NCBI GenBank assembly: GCA_003254905.1
Contig: QANU01107566.1
Span: 381,563 to 445,562 of the forward strand
DNA: 64,000 nucleotides
Reading direction: 5' to 3'
Origin: Nissolia schottii
Lineage: Eukaryota > Streptophyta > Magnoliopsida > Fabales > Fabaceae
Shown here: positions 1-13,200 of the stretch, one piece after another
How the letters are laid out: every line of letters starts with the position of its first letter
How positions within the stretch are numbered: position 1 is the first letter of the stretch
The notes under the pieces: generated by a model
The model's input: only the letters and a program-made list of their open reading frames with translations
Told to the model about the DNA's origin: nothing
The model's database searches: none
Made by a program: the position numbers and the translations under genes

Positions 1-3000
1 AGAGACTAAAAACGTATCTAAACATTTATTCTATAACTTAAGTTTCTTTTTTTTTCTGATAATTAATTATTCATTTTGTTAGACAATTATCTACAAAAGA
101 TATTACAATTACGCACAAACTTGAATATTAAACTTACAATTAGGAAAAAAAATTAGAAAATAAACCCCAATATGTAAATACTTTGCATTACATAATATGT
201 TAAAAATCTAATCAATACTATACATGTATATATGGGATTTGCTTACCTCCATAAGTTCAGGTGGAAGTTAGCAAGCTTCAAAATTTATTTTGAAGAAAAA
301 ATACACACAACTCTTCATTTACTTAACTTATACAATTGATAATTTTGTATTACTCACGTTAATTACTACTTTAATTTTTTTCTCACCTATTTAATACTCT
401 CTCCACTACTTCTCTCTTAATTATGTTAATGGTTTTCTTTTTACAATTTTTTCTTTCTAAATACTAATATATAAGTGAAATTAAAAATTTAAGAATTATG
501 AATGATTAAATTGATATACTAATTAACATATATATATATATATTTTTTTTAAAATGACATTTTATTTCGAGAAAAAAATAAGTCTTAATAAGATAAGTTA
601 TACAATAACAATAAAAAAAAGTTAAGGACAATGATTGAATTATATGGAGTATATATTTGCCTAAATCAAGAATCATGAATTGCATTGTCAAGAATAATCT
701 TAGTAAAAGAATTTAAAGTTGTTATAGGTGAGGAGTACAAATACACATATTATATAAAAATTTTGTCTACAGTAAATTGTTGTATGAAGTTTCTCTATGT
801 AATTAATTTATTTTTATTTTATTTTGTAAAACAATAAACAAAACCTAAGGACAAACACTGAACTATATAACATGGTTATATTTACAAAAATCAATGTTTT
901 GTCATCCATAATTATGTATTGCATTGTCAAAATCAATATTCTTGCCAAAAGGATTAAGAGTTCTTATGTTTGAGCAGATGATAAATAGACAAAATTTGGT
1001 ACAAGTTTTGTTTATAATAAAGTTTTCAATAAACACTCTGCATGTAATTAATTAATTAAATTTAATATAATTCATTCTATAAAATAATTAATTAAAGAAA
1101 ACAAATTTAATATATTATTTTAATATTTATTACAATAAAATACATTTTTTAAATATTCTATTAAAATTAATTATAAAAAAGTTAACAAACTCGTGCAACA
1201 CAGACATTCTATCGAGTTAAAAATAATCTCAACCCCTCTTTACCATTTAAAAAGAATTTAGCTAAGAAATGCACTTCAAATATTTAACGACACTTATTAA
1301 AAAATCAAAAATAATAATATTTCAATGAAAAAACAAAAATAATATTAAATATTGAAATTCACAAAATATATCACTTAAAATTTTTTAACTAATTTTTTAA
1401 GAATATTTATTAACAAAATCTTTTTAAAAAATTGCTTTAAAATAGTTTTAAAAAGATGTCAAGTAAGACAAAAATCATTAGGTAATGGAAATTAATTGCC
1501 TTAAAAATAGGTTGCCAGTAACATGCGTGGCAAGATAGAAACTGAAGAAGACGTGGACAGAAAAGCATAGTATATATCAACATGTATCTGCACATAAAAT
1601 GTCACATCAGTGGGGCATTAAGTTTTCTTTTGGGCTAAGTAGTAATGTTTCTTAGAAAGTATATAATATGCATAACTGTTAATTCCCTCACTACCAGTGC
1701 TCTTAATCATAAGAGACATGTAAGTAAATGTTGCTAAAGATCGTAATGAAGCACCATCACCACTAAGAAAAAACAAAACAAAACAAAACAAAAAAGAAGA
1801 AAGAAAAGTTCCCCGAAGGACTCAAGTAGAAAGCAACTTCTACTACTATTTTTATCTTTTTCTCCAATACAGAGAATAATCCCAAATATAAACAATAATT
1901 ATTAATAATTAAACGACTAAAACTAGGGAATTAAATCAGGAAGAAGCTAGGAAGAAATGAAATTGAAAATGCTCATAGGAAAAAGAAAAAAGAAAAGTTT
2001 CAATGCAATTAATCTTAATAAATTACCTTGGAGGTGTGATCTAATCAGTTGAAGCTCGATCTTCATTAATTTCCAACACAAACTGTAGTGCAACGAAGAT
2101 TATTATTCAACAGAAGCATCATTTGTTTCGTCATCGGGAGATGCATGAACAATTAATGAAATCAAGAGGCAAAAGAAAAAAGAAAAAAAAAAAAGACTAA
2201 CCTGGGCTATAGAGAGAGCCTCTGAACATTTAATTTTGTGTGGCAAAATGAAGATGGTTGTGGAAGGGGTCCGGAGGGGGGTATTTGAAGGGAGAATGGA
2301 AAAGGAACAGAAAATCTGATAAAGGGAAGATTGCATTTTTTGCAGTCATGATATCATGAAAAGAAAGACTGGTACTTGTTACTGTTACAAATAAATTCAA
2401 ACACATACTCACACAGTGCATTCTGCAGTGGTATCTATACATGATAGAATAGAGGGGTGGCTATGCATATATTACATAGGAAACCAACATCATTATTATT
2501 ATATATAACAATGGTTTGTTGGTAGGGCTATGCAGAGCTAGCCTAGCTTTGTGAGTAGCAAGTAGGGATCAATAGGGAGACTTTGAATTAAAATTAACTT
2601 TTTAATTAATTGCACTTTATTGTTACATTCAATTAAAAGAAGAAGAAATTTGACTAGTACAGTACAGTGACCTCTCTACTAATATTACTACTACTGCTGA
2701 CGCTGTACATAGAAATTCAATTCACGTTCTTAATTTTAAGGGGACTTGTCTGTAATGCCTAGTACTAGTATCCAACCACCTATCTCCGGATAATTCTCAC
2801 ATTTAATTATGAGTAACAAAAAACAGTAACATTAATGAAAATTGTGCATATGTAGCATTTTAAGAACAACTTTGCTCTTTGAATTTTGCCAATTTGTGAT
2901 GCCATATATGGGCTCTTCTAATTATTGTTACTCAGAGGAAACAAATTTTCTCTTAGCTTTGTACTATTGTATTTTTCTTACCTCGGCATTGTCAGCTAAC

Positions 3001-3110
3001 ATTCAAAATTTAATCAAATAGAAGTAGAGATCTCTTTTCTTTTCTTCTAATAGAGCGTTCAAGAAATTTTATGTGCTACTATTTCAAAATAGGAAATACC
3101 AATGGTTAAG
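1..3110. other. AT-rich region, no supported gene
   Basis: No open frame shows recognisable similarity. A minus-strand frame at 2336-2103 (77 residues) has intron-like junctions around it (GCCCAG|GTTAGT near 2205, and CACTACAG|TTTGTG near 2083). This might reflect a non-coding or 5'-leader transcript, but nothing confirms it. The stretch 1500-1620 is less AT-rich and holds GATAGAAACTGAAGAAGACG. Confidence 0.4.
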
Positions 3111-3119
3111 TATGGTAGA

Positions 3120-3840
3120 ACCCTAAAAAGCTACTTGAAAATAGTTGTGGCTTGTTTGTTTAAGATCCAATAAGATTTGACCTATTTATTAAATAAGTCA
3201 AGTCAAGACTTTTAAAAAAGTCTTTTTAATTAAATAAGTCAAGTCATAAGCTATAAATAAAAGTCTATTAGGCCTAATGTTAGCTCAAAAAAATATAAAA
3301 TCTTATCTTATTTTTATAATTTAACTTAATCAAATTCAAAATTTCTATTCCTTCTCATCTTTCTCACTCTCTCAAATACCTTTATGTACATTGGTGTCAC
3401 CACGGTCAACATCTTTTCTTGTGCAATCTCATTGAGTTCAAGTTATCATCACAATATTTAATTGTATTAATTTGTTTTCTCTTGTCGTATCAATTCAATT
3501 TTTGTGGAGTGGTATTTTTTTTTAACTACTTGTATGATTTATCTTCTTTCATGCTTATTATGACTTTGTCAAATTTAAATGGCAAAAGAATATCATTTTT
3601 TGTATTTTTTATTAATGACAATTAGATACACAATAAGTAAAGTTTCATTGATAAATAATATCTAAACTTTTTTTTATTTTAAGTAGACTTTTAAATAAAC
3701 TTCAAGCATTTTAAAAAATCATGATGGGTCTTAAAAAAATAGCTTATAGCATATAGTAGGTTTACGCTCAGGCTGAATAGTTTTGAAACAGATAGTAGTT
3801 GTTTTAACCAAAACCTATAACCCGGCCTATTTCTACCGTT
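3120..3840. repeat. Possible old inverted-repeat element
   Basis: AAATAAGTCAAGTC is repeated at 3194 and 3233. A block TCATAAGCTATAAATAAAAG (3244-3263) has an imperfect inverted partner, CTTTTAAATAAACTTCAAG (3689-3707), and AGCTTATAGC occurs at about 3742. The ends are not defined and the interior is non-coding. Confidence 0.3.
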
Positions 3841-6800
3841 ATCTATACAGTTCTATGAAGATAAATTATTATGTATTGGTAATGTAATAGTCAAATAAAT
3901 CATTTTATATGAAAAAAAATTTTAATAATAAATAAGAGAGTTAATTATTTTTTTTATTATGTGTCAAAATTTAATTAAAAAACCTTATAAAAAAATTACA
4001 CAATAACTACATAACAATTAAATTTCATTTCTTTACGTATAAAACAAACACATTACTATATATTAAGCTTTCTTTTTAATTGCAAACTGACACTAATGTA
4101 ATTACCAATAATAATATAATGCAAAAGCACAAAAGAGAAAGAAAGGGATCTTTTCAATCAAATACTGACACGGAATACGTGATACGTGATTGGAATACAA
4201 ATTGGAGAGACTCTTGGTATCAAACCACAACTGACAAATGCCAAGGGAACCCTAAGCTCTATATGCTAAATAAACAATCATTTTAATAACTAGTAATTAT
4301 CTATATTATTGAATTAGTTCACTTATTCTCTTGAAGCTTCCATTTTGGCATCCGGGGGTACAAATCATCCGTACACCTATTGCTAAGCCCTCCTATAATT
4401 AAATCATCCGTATACCTGTTGCTGCTTTTTTACTTTCTTTCTGCCTTAATTTATCATTACGTACAACTGTTACGGGCCTTTTAATTATATTATTGCCCTA
4501 TCTCAGGAGCAATCCCTTTCAACATACCCCCTTTTATTTCAGTTCAGTGTAACAGTGCCACAAATTTAGCTGATGATAGTTAAACACACTGACACACATG
4601 CTCTCTCTCTCTCTCTCTCTCCCCAATAACACTTGTTTCCTTTTTTCTATATAAAATTTTCGGATGATCTAGCTTGGATTTTCACCATCAACCTTGCTAC
4701 TTTAATATATTAAAAAGTATAAATATATTGTTACTTTTCTACCATATATCATTAGATTATAAAAGAGGTGACACGATATCTTTTAATATATTAAGTAAGA
4801 TTTTTGTTTCACCGTTAATTTTCACATTTTCAAGTACTTAGATATGCTTCACATTCTTAATAATTATAATAATCTCTATCAATTTGAGTACTATCACAGA
4901 CTACAAATTCATGTTATTATGATAATACTTGGAACCATATTTATAAAACGGTAGAGCTCATGATGAATCATAATATAGTAAATTATACACATTTGTAAGA
5001 GGATTATCAAATTGTATTGTCATGATATAATTTATCTAAACTATACAGCTATTTTGTAATTTAACTTATTTGATATAATATGAGAGGAGAATGTTCTAAT
5101 TGGTCCATAAACATTTTATTGGTGTAGTCCCTCAACAATAAAAATCTTCAATTAGTTCTTGATTATTTTTATTATCTTTCCATCTTAAATATTTAAAAAT
5201 TAATGAGGATAACGTTTAAAATGTTCAAAAATTAATTGAAGATTTATTTTTAAGGAATCCGTGTAGATACTTATAAAAATTTAATTACTCAGAGCATTAA
5301 TCCTAATCGGTATTTATAAGCCATTGTGGACCCCAGTAGTAGTAGCAAGTACAGGAAGAAGAGCACACCAGGCAGGAGTGCCGTTCTTTTTGACCTTCAC
5401 ATTGCTTTTTATTTATGAAGCATTGCAATGCAATGCAATGCAAATTGTGAGACTGTGGAGTAAGTAGAATAGGTATATAGTGTAGAGCAAAGAAGATCTT
5501 CCCCCAGCAAACCATATCAATGCAAACGAAAGGACACAGTGCCTGCCCTTTCTATAGCTATAGCTACTACTTAGTAGCTGAGATGAGATTGCACCTGTCT
5601 CTTACCCTTCCTCCTCCTCTACCTATATATCATTAGGACTACTACAAACCTATCTTATCCATCAACAACACTGCCTTTACCACCAAAAGCGCCATAAAGG
5701 AACACTTGCATGGACTCAACCCCCCCCCCCCTTTTTTTTCAATAATGGGTTGAAAGATTAGAAAAATAGATAGATGAGAAAGAAAAGTGTATTACGTAAT
5801 TTGCGAGCAGATCTTAAACACTGTCAGATTTATGACTCGTGAATCGTGTGAGTAGCTAAGTCATCATTGTCATGCACACGTGATAAAGTCGCTCCTCCCC
5901 CACCCCTCCCCTCCCCTCCATGCTATCAGAATTTTGTTGTCCAAAATTTATGTATGGTAAGGAGCAGCGACCCTGAATCCAAAACCTCCAGATATTATTA
6001 TATGATAATTGAACCAGCCAGCAGCAGCTGAAGCCTGCACAGACAACACATTAACAATGCTTTTTCAAATTTGATCCCCTCTGGCTCTGAGCAACAGAGG
6101 GATTCTTGGATACTGAATTAAGGGCATGGCATCTAAGAAATTCCTCTCAGGAATATGTTCGTAGGAAAAAGTTTTTTTGACACAAATTTATCTCTTCAAA
6201 TTTACACACATTTATAATAAAGTTAATAAAACTTAAAATATTTCATTTTCCTTTAGAACTCTACTTGCAAACACATCCTAAATAAATAAATACAAAATAT
6301 TTTATATGGACTTAAAAAAAAAATTGAATTTCATTTTTAGAGACCAAAAGCACTTAAAAATTGTATCTGCTTTATCTATTAGAAGTAAGTATAAAAGATT
6401 AAGTAGGAAAAAAATGGATAATCGAAGAAAGAAATATAAACTTGATAACCAAAACCTCTTCTGCTCACCCACAAAAAAAGAGAAAACAAAGCCTATTTGC
6501 TCATCACCATCTAAAAACACTAAAACCAAAAGCAAATTATAAGTCTATATTCAAGAAAAATTCTTGTATAACACCTCATGTTTAGATACACTTAACAACA
6601 ATAAAATTGATAGAACCAAGGTGTTAAAATTTGCGAAATCTATGTGATTAAATATACAGGGTGTTAGAATTACATATCTGCAAGAATCTACCCTGAATTC
6701 AATCAGGATACGATTCCTTGGAGAAAATCCCCAAAACCATTTGTATAACGACACATGTAACCAACGTACATGCTGCAAATTTAATTACCGAAGAATGAAA

Positions 6801-6889
6801 CATGTCACCACACGAAAATCAGAGTCAAAAACGTCATGATGAAACAAATAAGTCGTTCTAACGAATCTAACGGTACAAAACCTAAGGGT
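3841..6889. other. Intergenic, no supported gene
   Basis: AT-rich, with a CT microsatellite at 4601-4621 and a mixed C/T run at 5719-5738. The segment 5290-6130 is more balanced in composition and has minor repeats (GCAATGCAATGCAATGC near 5424). It could be transcribed, but no coding frame is convincing. Confidence 0.4.
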
Positions 6890-7256
6890 AACATTACAAA
6901 CAATACTTTCGAGAACAATACAACAAAGTTACAAATTTACAACTGAATCCCAAGCGAGCAACCAACCAAGTCATAGTAAGCTCCAGTTACAAGACCATTA
7001 CTCGGCCATGAAGAAAGCCAGGTCTCATCCGTTGATAACACTCCAAATTACCATATGATTGTGATTGTAACCATATAAAAATATCACTAAAACCAGATGA
7101 AAGTAGCTAACAAATAAAAAGCTCATTGAATCAACAATTGTAAGTGCCTAAAATGTCTACTACTCCGCCAGATATCTAAGAAAAATCAAACAGAAAACAT
7201 GAAGGGCGTTGTAATTTCATTCCAACATCAACGAATTAAGGAACAAATTTAATTCT
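6890..7256 (-). other. Probable TAF2 3' UTR
   Basis: This is the sequence immediately downstream of the TAF2 stop codon (7259-7257, minus strand). It has no open frame of note and is AT-rich. I could not fix a poly(A) site, so the extent is a guess. Confidence 0.4.
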
Positions 7257-10200
7257 CTATGACTTGCTGAGCATTTGGTTTTTAAATTTAATTCGAAATT
7301 TTGGAGCACCAGATGTACCTTCTGATGCCTCGGGTTTGGAATCAACCCTTCTCACTTCTACTCTAGAACTATTTCCGCTGGGTTCAACGGCTTTTGGTTG
7401 TCTTGCAACATCCACTTCAGGTTCCTCTTTCTGGCTCGACAAGTCGACGGATGATCTTTTTGCTTCATCACTCCGCAGTTTTGCCATGTCTTTTTCCTTG
7501 CGTTTCTTCTCTTTCTTCAATCGTTTTCGCTCTAAATATTCTGGATTGTCATGGCGTCCTTTATGATCATCCCGCTTGTCCCGCTTCCGTTTCTTCTCCT
7601 TGCTCTTGTGCTTTTCTTTCCCACGGCCAGATACTTCTTTACTCAATGATTCCCCATCCGGATCACGCCTTGGAACTGAAAGAGTTTGAAGGCTAGCATA
7701 TCGCCGGGCATCAGCATCTACATTGTTGTCCTGGATGATGCTAGATGACGACGGATCCTCTGGCAGAGGTTGTGAATAAACTACACTTGAATCAGCAGTG
7801 CATTGGAGTTCTTTGACCAATTCATCACCATCGCTCAAAAACTTTGCACTACCAATGCTGGCAGTCATGCGTGAACCATGATCATGCCAAGAATTAACTT
7901 CCTCAATATTGTGATTACCAATGCTATGCGTCTCTGGGAAATTCCTTTGGGGGGCATCTACAGAAACTGAACTGCTAGCTGCGTGATCCATTTGATTATC
8001 AGTATCAGCCCTGCTGGTGGCAGCAGAAGATTGTTTAACCCTGATTTTAATTGACTTCTTCCGTTCATGGCTATTGGATACAGTATCGGCTTCCTTAGAA
8101 ACTTCATTGCGAGCTTCCATGGGTGCAGCTTCCACTGGTGCTTCCGGGGGAAGTCCTGTAAATACCACCTTGGGAGTCTCAATTGGTGGTTCCTTAAGCG
8201 CTTCAACATGCACTTCATAGGGAGCTTCAAGAAGTGTGTCCTTACAAGCTTCATCGAGTGGATCCTTGGGAGCTGCATCATGTGCTGCATCTGCAGGAGC
8301 TTCATCAAGTGCATCCCGCAAACCCTCAGTCATGGCCAAATCTTGTTTAAGATTCTGGGTAGAGGTTGGCAACTCCAAATGTTTACTATCTGAATCAAGA
8401 ACAAATGTGTTCTTCTGATAGTTACAAGCTTCTGTAAGACTCATATGCAACGTTCTATTTCCTCTGGGAACCCCATGCAGAGTTGGGGGTCTGCACAAAA
8501 GCATAGATTAAATTCATAATCAGATTTTTCTTTTAAATGTAACAAATAAACTTCAGAATATATTGAAGGCCCATCAAACAAAGATATCAACATCTAAATA
8601 AACACACAGAAATGGACAAAGAAAAAAGAACCAAGGTAATGAAAACTGAAAAGCATAGCCCTAAAAGACACTCCGAAAAAGTTCCAACCCTCCAAAAACC
8701 AGAATGCACAAACTGTGTAGAAGAAACCCCCTTCAAATTGAAATTAGATTTAGTCACTGCTAACCACCAAAAACAGCTGAAAGAAATGTTTTGCAACATT
8801 CAAATTCCAATGAACTCAATGGTTCATGAATGGACTCAATGGAGAAAGTATATATCATACCAATAAAAAAAAGTACCAACAAAATCTTTTCTATACGAGG
8901 CCAGAGAAACCCAGTACAAAATCACAAATAACCACTTTAGTTTTCATGCAAGTATACATACACAAAATATTAGCTAGAAAATTAGCAGTTAGCTTTTCAT
9001 GTCAAGGAGGAGGATATAATAGAGATATTTGTACCTTCTTGCAAGTATTTGTAATATACTGAACAAGTAGTGACGGAGAAAAACATTATTAAATGCCATA
9101 CGCCCTTCCATTAAACAGAGCAACGAGACAAAAGTTTGGCCTGATATTTCATCATTTGAACCCAATCCATCTCTCATCTGACATAGCCTCGTAACATGGG
9201 TGGCTAGTTTTAACTGCCCTGCAATCAAGCAGCGTAATTTTTCCTACACGTTATTAACAGGAAGCTAAATATGAAAAATGAAAGAAATGGTAAATAGAAA
9301 CAGAGGAAGGACTCGTGCAGACAGTATGGAGTCATGGGATCAAATAATAAAATTGTGTAGAGAATAAACCTCAACGCAAAGATAAGGTTGCTACCTTGTG
9401 ACCTAGAAGTTAAGGGTTCAAATTTTGGAACCACCACTTCGTTTGTGGGGATTAGACTGCATATATTTACCCTCTCCAACCCTAATAGGTGAGAGCCTCG
9501 TGCACTTGGCCTCCCTTCTTTATTATGTAGATATGGTCTCTCATGAGTTTAACAACTCAATCTTATTTGATTAATTTTGAAGTAAAAACTAGTTCAAAGA
9601 TATAACAAGATTGAAACAACAAAAATTAATATTGAACCCATCCAAAACAATTTTAACAAACAAAATATGCAACTTTAGATAGATTTTTCTGAACCTATTT
9701 TCTAGTTTGCCAAACAAAACCATGGATTCCTAGGGAAAGGATCAACAACCTCTTAAGGAAGGCTCATCCTGAACATATTTGATAAATAAAAGTAAGGCTG
9801 CATCAACACCCTTGCAGTGGAATTCAAGATCAAGAAGCGCTCTGCTTGCTTCAATTCGAACTTGCCACATTGCCTTTAGGTTCCTAAAAGGATTTACAAG
9901 TTCATACACACGATCCTGCAGAAAGCTCAAGCATTAGATATTTTTCATGTCGACCTTTGAACAGCAGCTTGAAGCAGGCTAAAAAGTCACTTACAAGAGG
10001 AATAAACCCTGAAAGCTTGAGAGCAATCTGAGTCAATGTCCGGATACAACTGATAGTCAAGATTCCATTGTAGCTTGGCATGAGACTGGCAAAAGACATT
10101 TTCAGAAATGTAAATTTCATTACAATTAAAATTGATAAATCAATCACACTTAGTAAGAGATGTGGCATTCCACCTATCAAATTGTAAAAGCCGATCAATG

Positions 10201-13200
10201 CGCTTAAGTAGGGACGACAATAGGAGGATACTCTGTCATCAGCAAGTCGGAAAAGAAGCCTAATTGTCAAAATTAAGTTGACTTATGTTCACAAATATAT
10301 CATATTATTGATTATGATAAAGAAAGTGAACCATATCAAATATAAAATATAAATTAACAGTTACATAAAATATACAGAATCAGTCAATTGACCTTTGCAT
10401 GGTTATTAACAAAGTGAGAATTGCACAACTTAAGATCAAATTTATCACCAACAAATTGTCAAACCAATCTTTTAAATTCAAAATTTGTTGTTTTAGTTAA
10501 TAATTCTGTACTTAGAGGTTTGAGATTAGAAAAATTAACAAAAGACATAGCAAGCTCAGATCAGTATATTAAACCAAGCAGGTAATTGTGAGAGTCAGCA
10601 AGAATAAGTCCATGAACCTGTTGCCCAAACTCAAGCTCGCCAACTGACTGGACCAATGCAGCAAGCCAGAAGACATCTGAGTAAGGGTTCCCGTTGTTGT
10701 CATTGTACTGCAAAAAAATAGGACAAAAATGACATGAGCCACAAAGCTATTGAACTTTTATAGAACAAGAAGTAAACTTCTGAAAAATAGCAATCTCACT
10801 GCCATACCAATGCGATTATGTATGACGACAGAACTAGGAGTAACCAAAAATTATTCATCATAGCAACAGCATAAAGAAGCAAAGAACCAACAGAACTAGC
10901 AAAGGTTAGATGATTGTCCTAGTTTTGGGTAGTAGAATTCTACAGATGTCAGATACAATGTAATGATAGAAGTGGCTAGCACGGGCAAATTTATTTAAAA
11001 ACTCAATCAGTTTGAGTCTCGTATTTTTAAGACGGTTCAAGAATGAATGTCTGGAAAAGCCAAATGCTTCATGGCCATCTCTCTATAAGTACATCTTGTA
11101 CACTGCAAAGACTCAACTTGATCCCCAGGGGATTAGAAAATTCAGTTCATTCGAAATAAATTCCCCTGGTCTATGATTAGAATCTTTGGCATCTTTAAAA
11201 AAAGAGAGAAAGATTACTAAAAACATATATGAAATCAAAGCCAATACCAAGTGATCAATGGTCAAGTGTCATATCCATTTGTTACAAGGCAACATTGAAC
11301 AGATAACTAATTTTAACCCAAGTTTCCAACAAATTTATTCATTAAGATAACTTAAAAGATGAACAAAGTTCATTTAAAAGGAACTTTATTTACATCTTCA
11401 AGCCGAAGTCCATTTGATGGATGTAATATGTAGCTGCTGATAGTACTGTCATGAGTTAAGTTCAGATGAAGAAATTAACACAAGCAGCAGAAAGTATGCA
11501 ATAACCTTCAATAGCTGTAAAACAAATTCGACAGCCTCTCTAGGGCTTTTCTTGTCTGCAGCTCTGACCATAGCTACGGCATGTGGAATGGCCTACAATA
11601 GCCAATTATTAAATAAAGAAACAGTTGCAAGATGTTTTCTTCAAAAAATAAAACGAAATAAAAAAATAAAATAAGAAACAGTAGTATCTAACAAGCCAGC
11701 AGAATCCACATGCCACTAAATCATAGGATGCACGAACGATAGACATAATGCAAGGATATTTTAAACAAATATCCAATTGAGGCAACAACAAAAAAAAAAT
11801 GACAGAAAATACAGATATGACACAGAATTTTATTATGCAATTCTCAAACAGAAATGAAACAACTGCAGACATTAAGCATTGGAAATCAACAAAAAAGTGC
11901 AGTATGGTTATTCTCAAATGTATGTTCAACAAGAATGCCCTGGGATTTTGAACATCGGCAGAGTTGTAGGCTTTGAACAGATGAAACCAATAGCTAACAA
12001 TCCAGTACTAGTAAGCAGATAAGTAGATAAATCTATTAACTCCTACATTTTGAGACTAGGGACATTCACTCCTTTGCATTCTATCCTTAAACACATCAGC
12101 TCTATATTTATCTCGCTCATATCGTCCCCTTCCTCCAAGTCAAGATACTCTATTGTCTTTTCTTCATCTCAATCCTTCAGTTTCATGTCTCAATTTTTAT
12201 TCAACTAGAGTATCAAAACCATACTCAAATCTCTCCACAAAAATTGACATCCTCCTCTAGGTGTTAAATAATTTCACAAAATTTAGTGATTTTGGGTTAA
12301 CTGCAGAGTTAAGATGTCAAGGACGCACAGAAAGAACGTAAAGTGGAACATTCAGTATTCCATTCCCACAAAAAATTACCCTTTCATTTATTGTTTACAA
12401 AAATTAGAAAAAAAAATTAAAAACCAACCGTTGGTGATTCGAGTGTTATTTTAACTTTATGGAGAACTTCCTTTAAAGGGGCACCATTTGGATTTCTCCC
12501 TTAACATCTCTATACATAGCCACAAATTAACCATGTCGTGAGGCTGAAGCCCCCTTTAGTCTATTTGGTACAAATTGCCAAAACGATTATAGAATAGAGG
12601 GGAATTGCACCTGTGACGATTATTAACAAAGAGATGAGAAATATGTCTTTTCCACAACATACCCTTAAACAACTTCCTCTAGAAATTTGATTTTTTATTC
12701 AGTATTAATGCACTATAAAAGAGGAAAATGATGCAAATACTGAAAGTTGCAACTCGCATGTGCACAGTTGCACACTGTCATTAGAATTCATAGCTTGGCT
12801 TAAAAAAAGTAGATATTGACAAATACTAATAGAAGCAATTCACACGTATCATTTGCATAAAAGGCTAGTAACTAGAATAAAAAAATAATATTTAAAAAAA
12901 AAAAAACATGAGATGGCTCCCCAGTAAAATTTATAAAATATTCAGAACACACGTAATCACAAGCAAATTTCAATCACATCACAACAGGCATAACTTCATA
13001 CAAATCCTACCTCCTTTCATTACCTCAAGAACAAAATACTCAGCAAAATCATGAAAATCATTCGGCCTGGAAAAAGTAGTAGATAACAAAAAATTGTCAG
13101 TTCATATTGTCAAAGTGAAATGAGACAAAATGAAAGAATAATTTTAGGAGTCATACTTTGGAAGTCCAATGTCAGAGTCAAACCTTCGACTCTTGTAAAA

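Noticed and set aside
2103-2442. Two minus-strand frames of 70-77 residues
   Set aside because: No family features or partner exons; the hydrophobic stretch is from a T/C-rich tract.
7264-8418. Plus-strand frames of 60-118 residues, and a shifted minus-strand frame
   Set aside because: They are shadows of the long TAF2 last exon.
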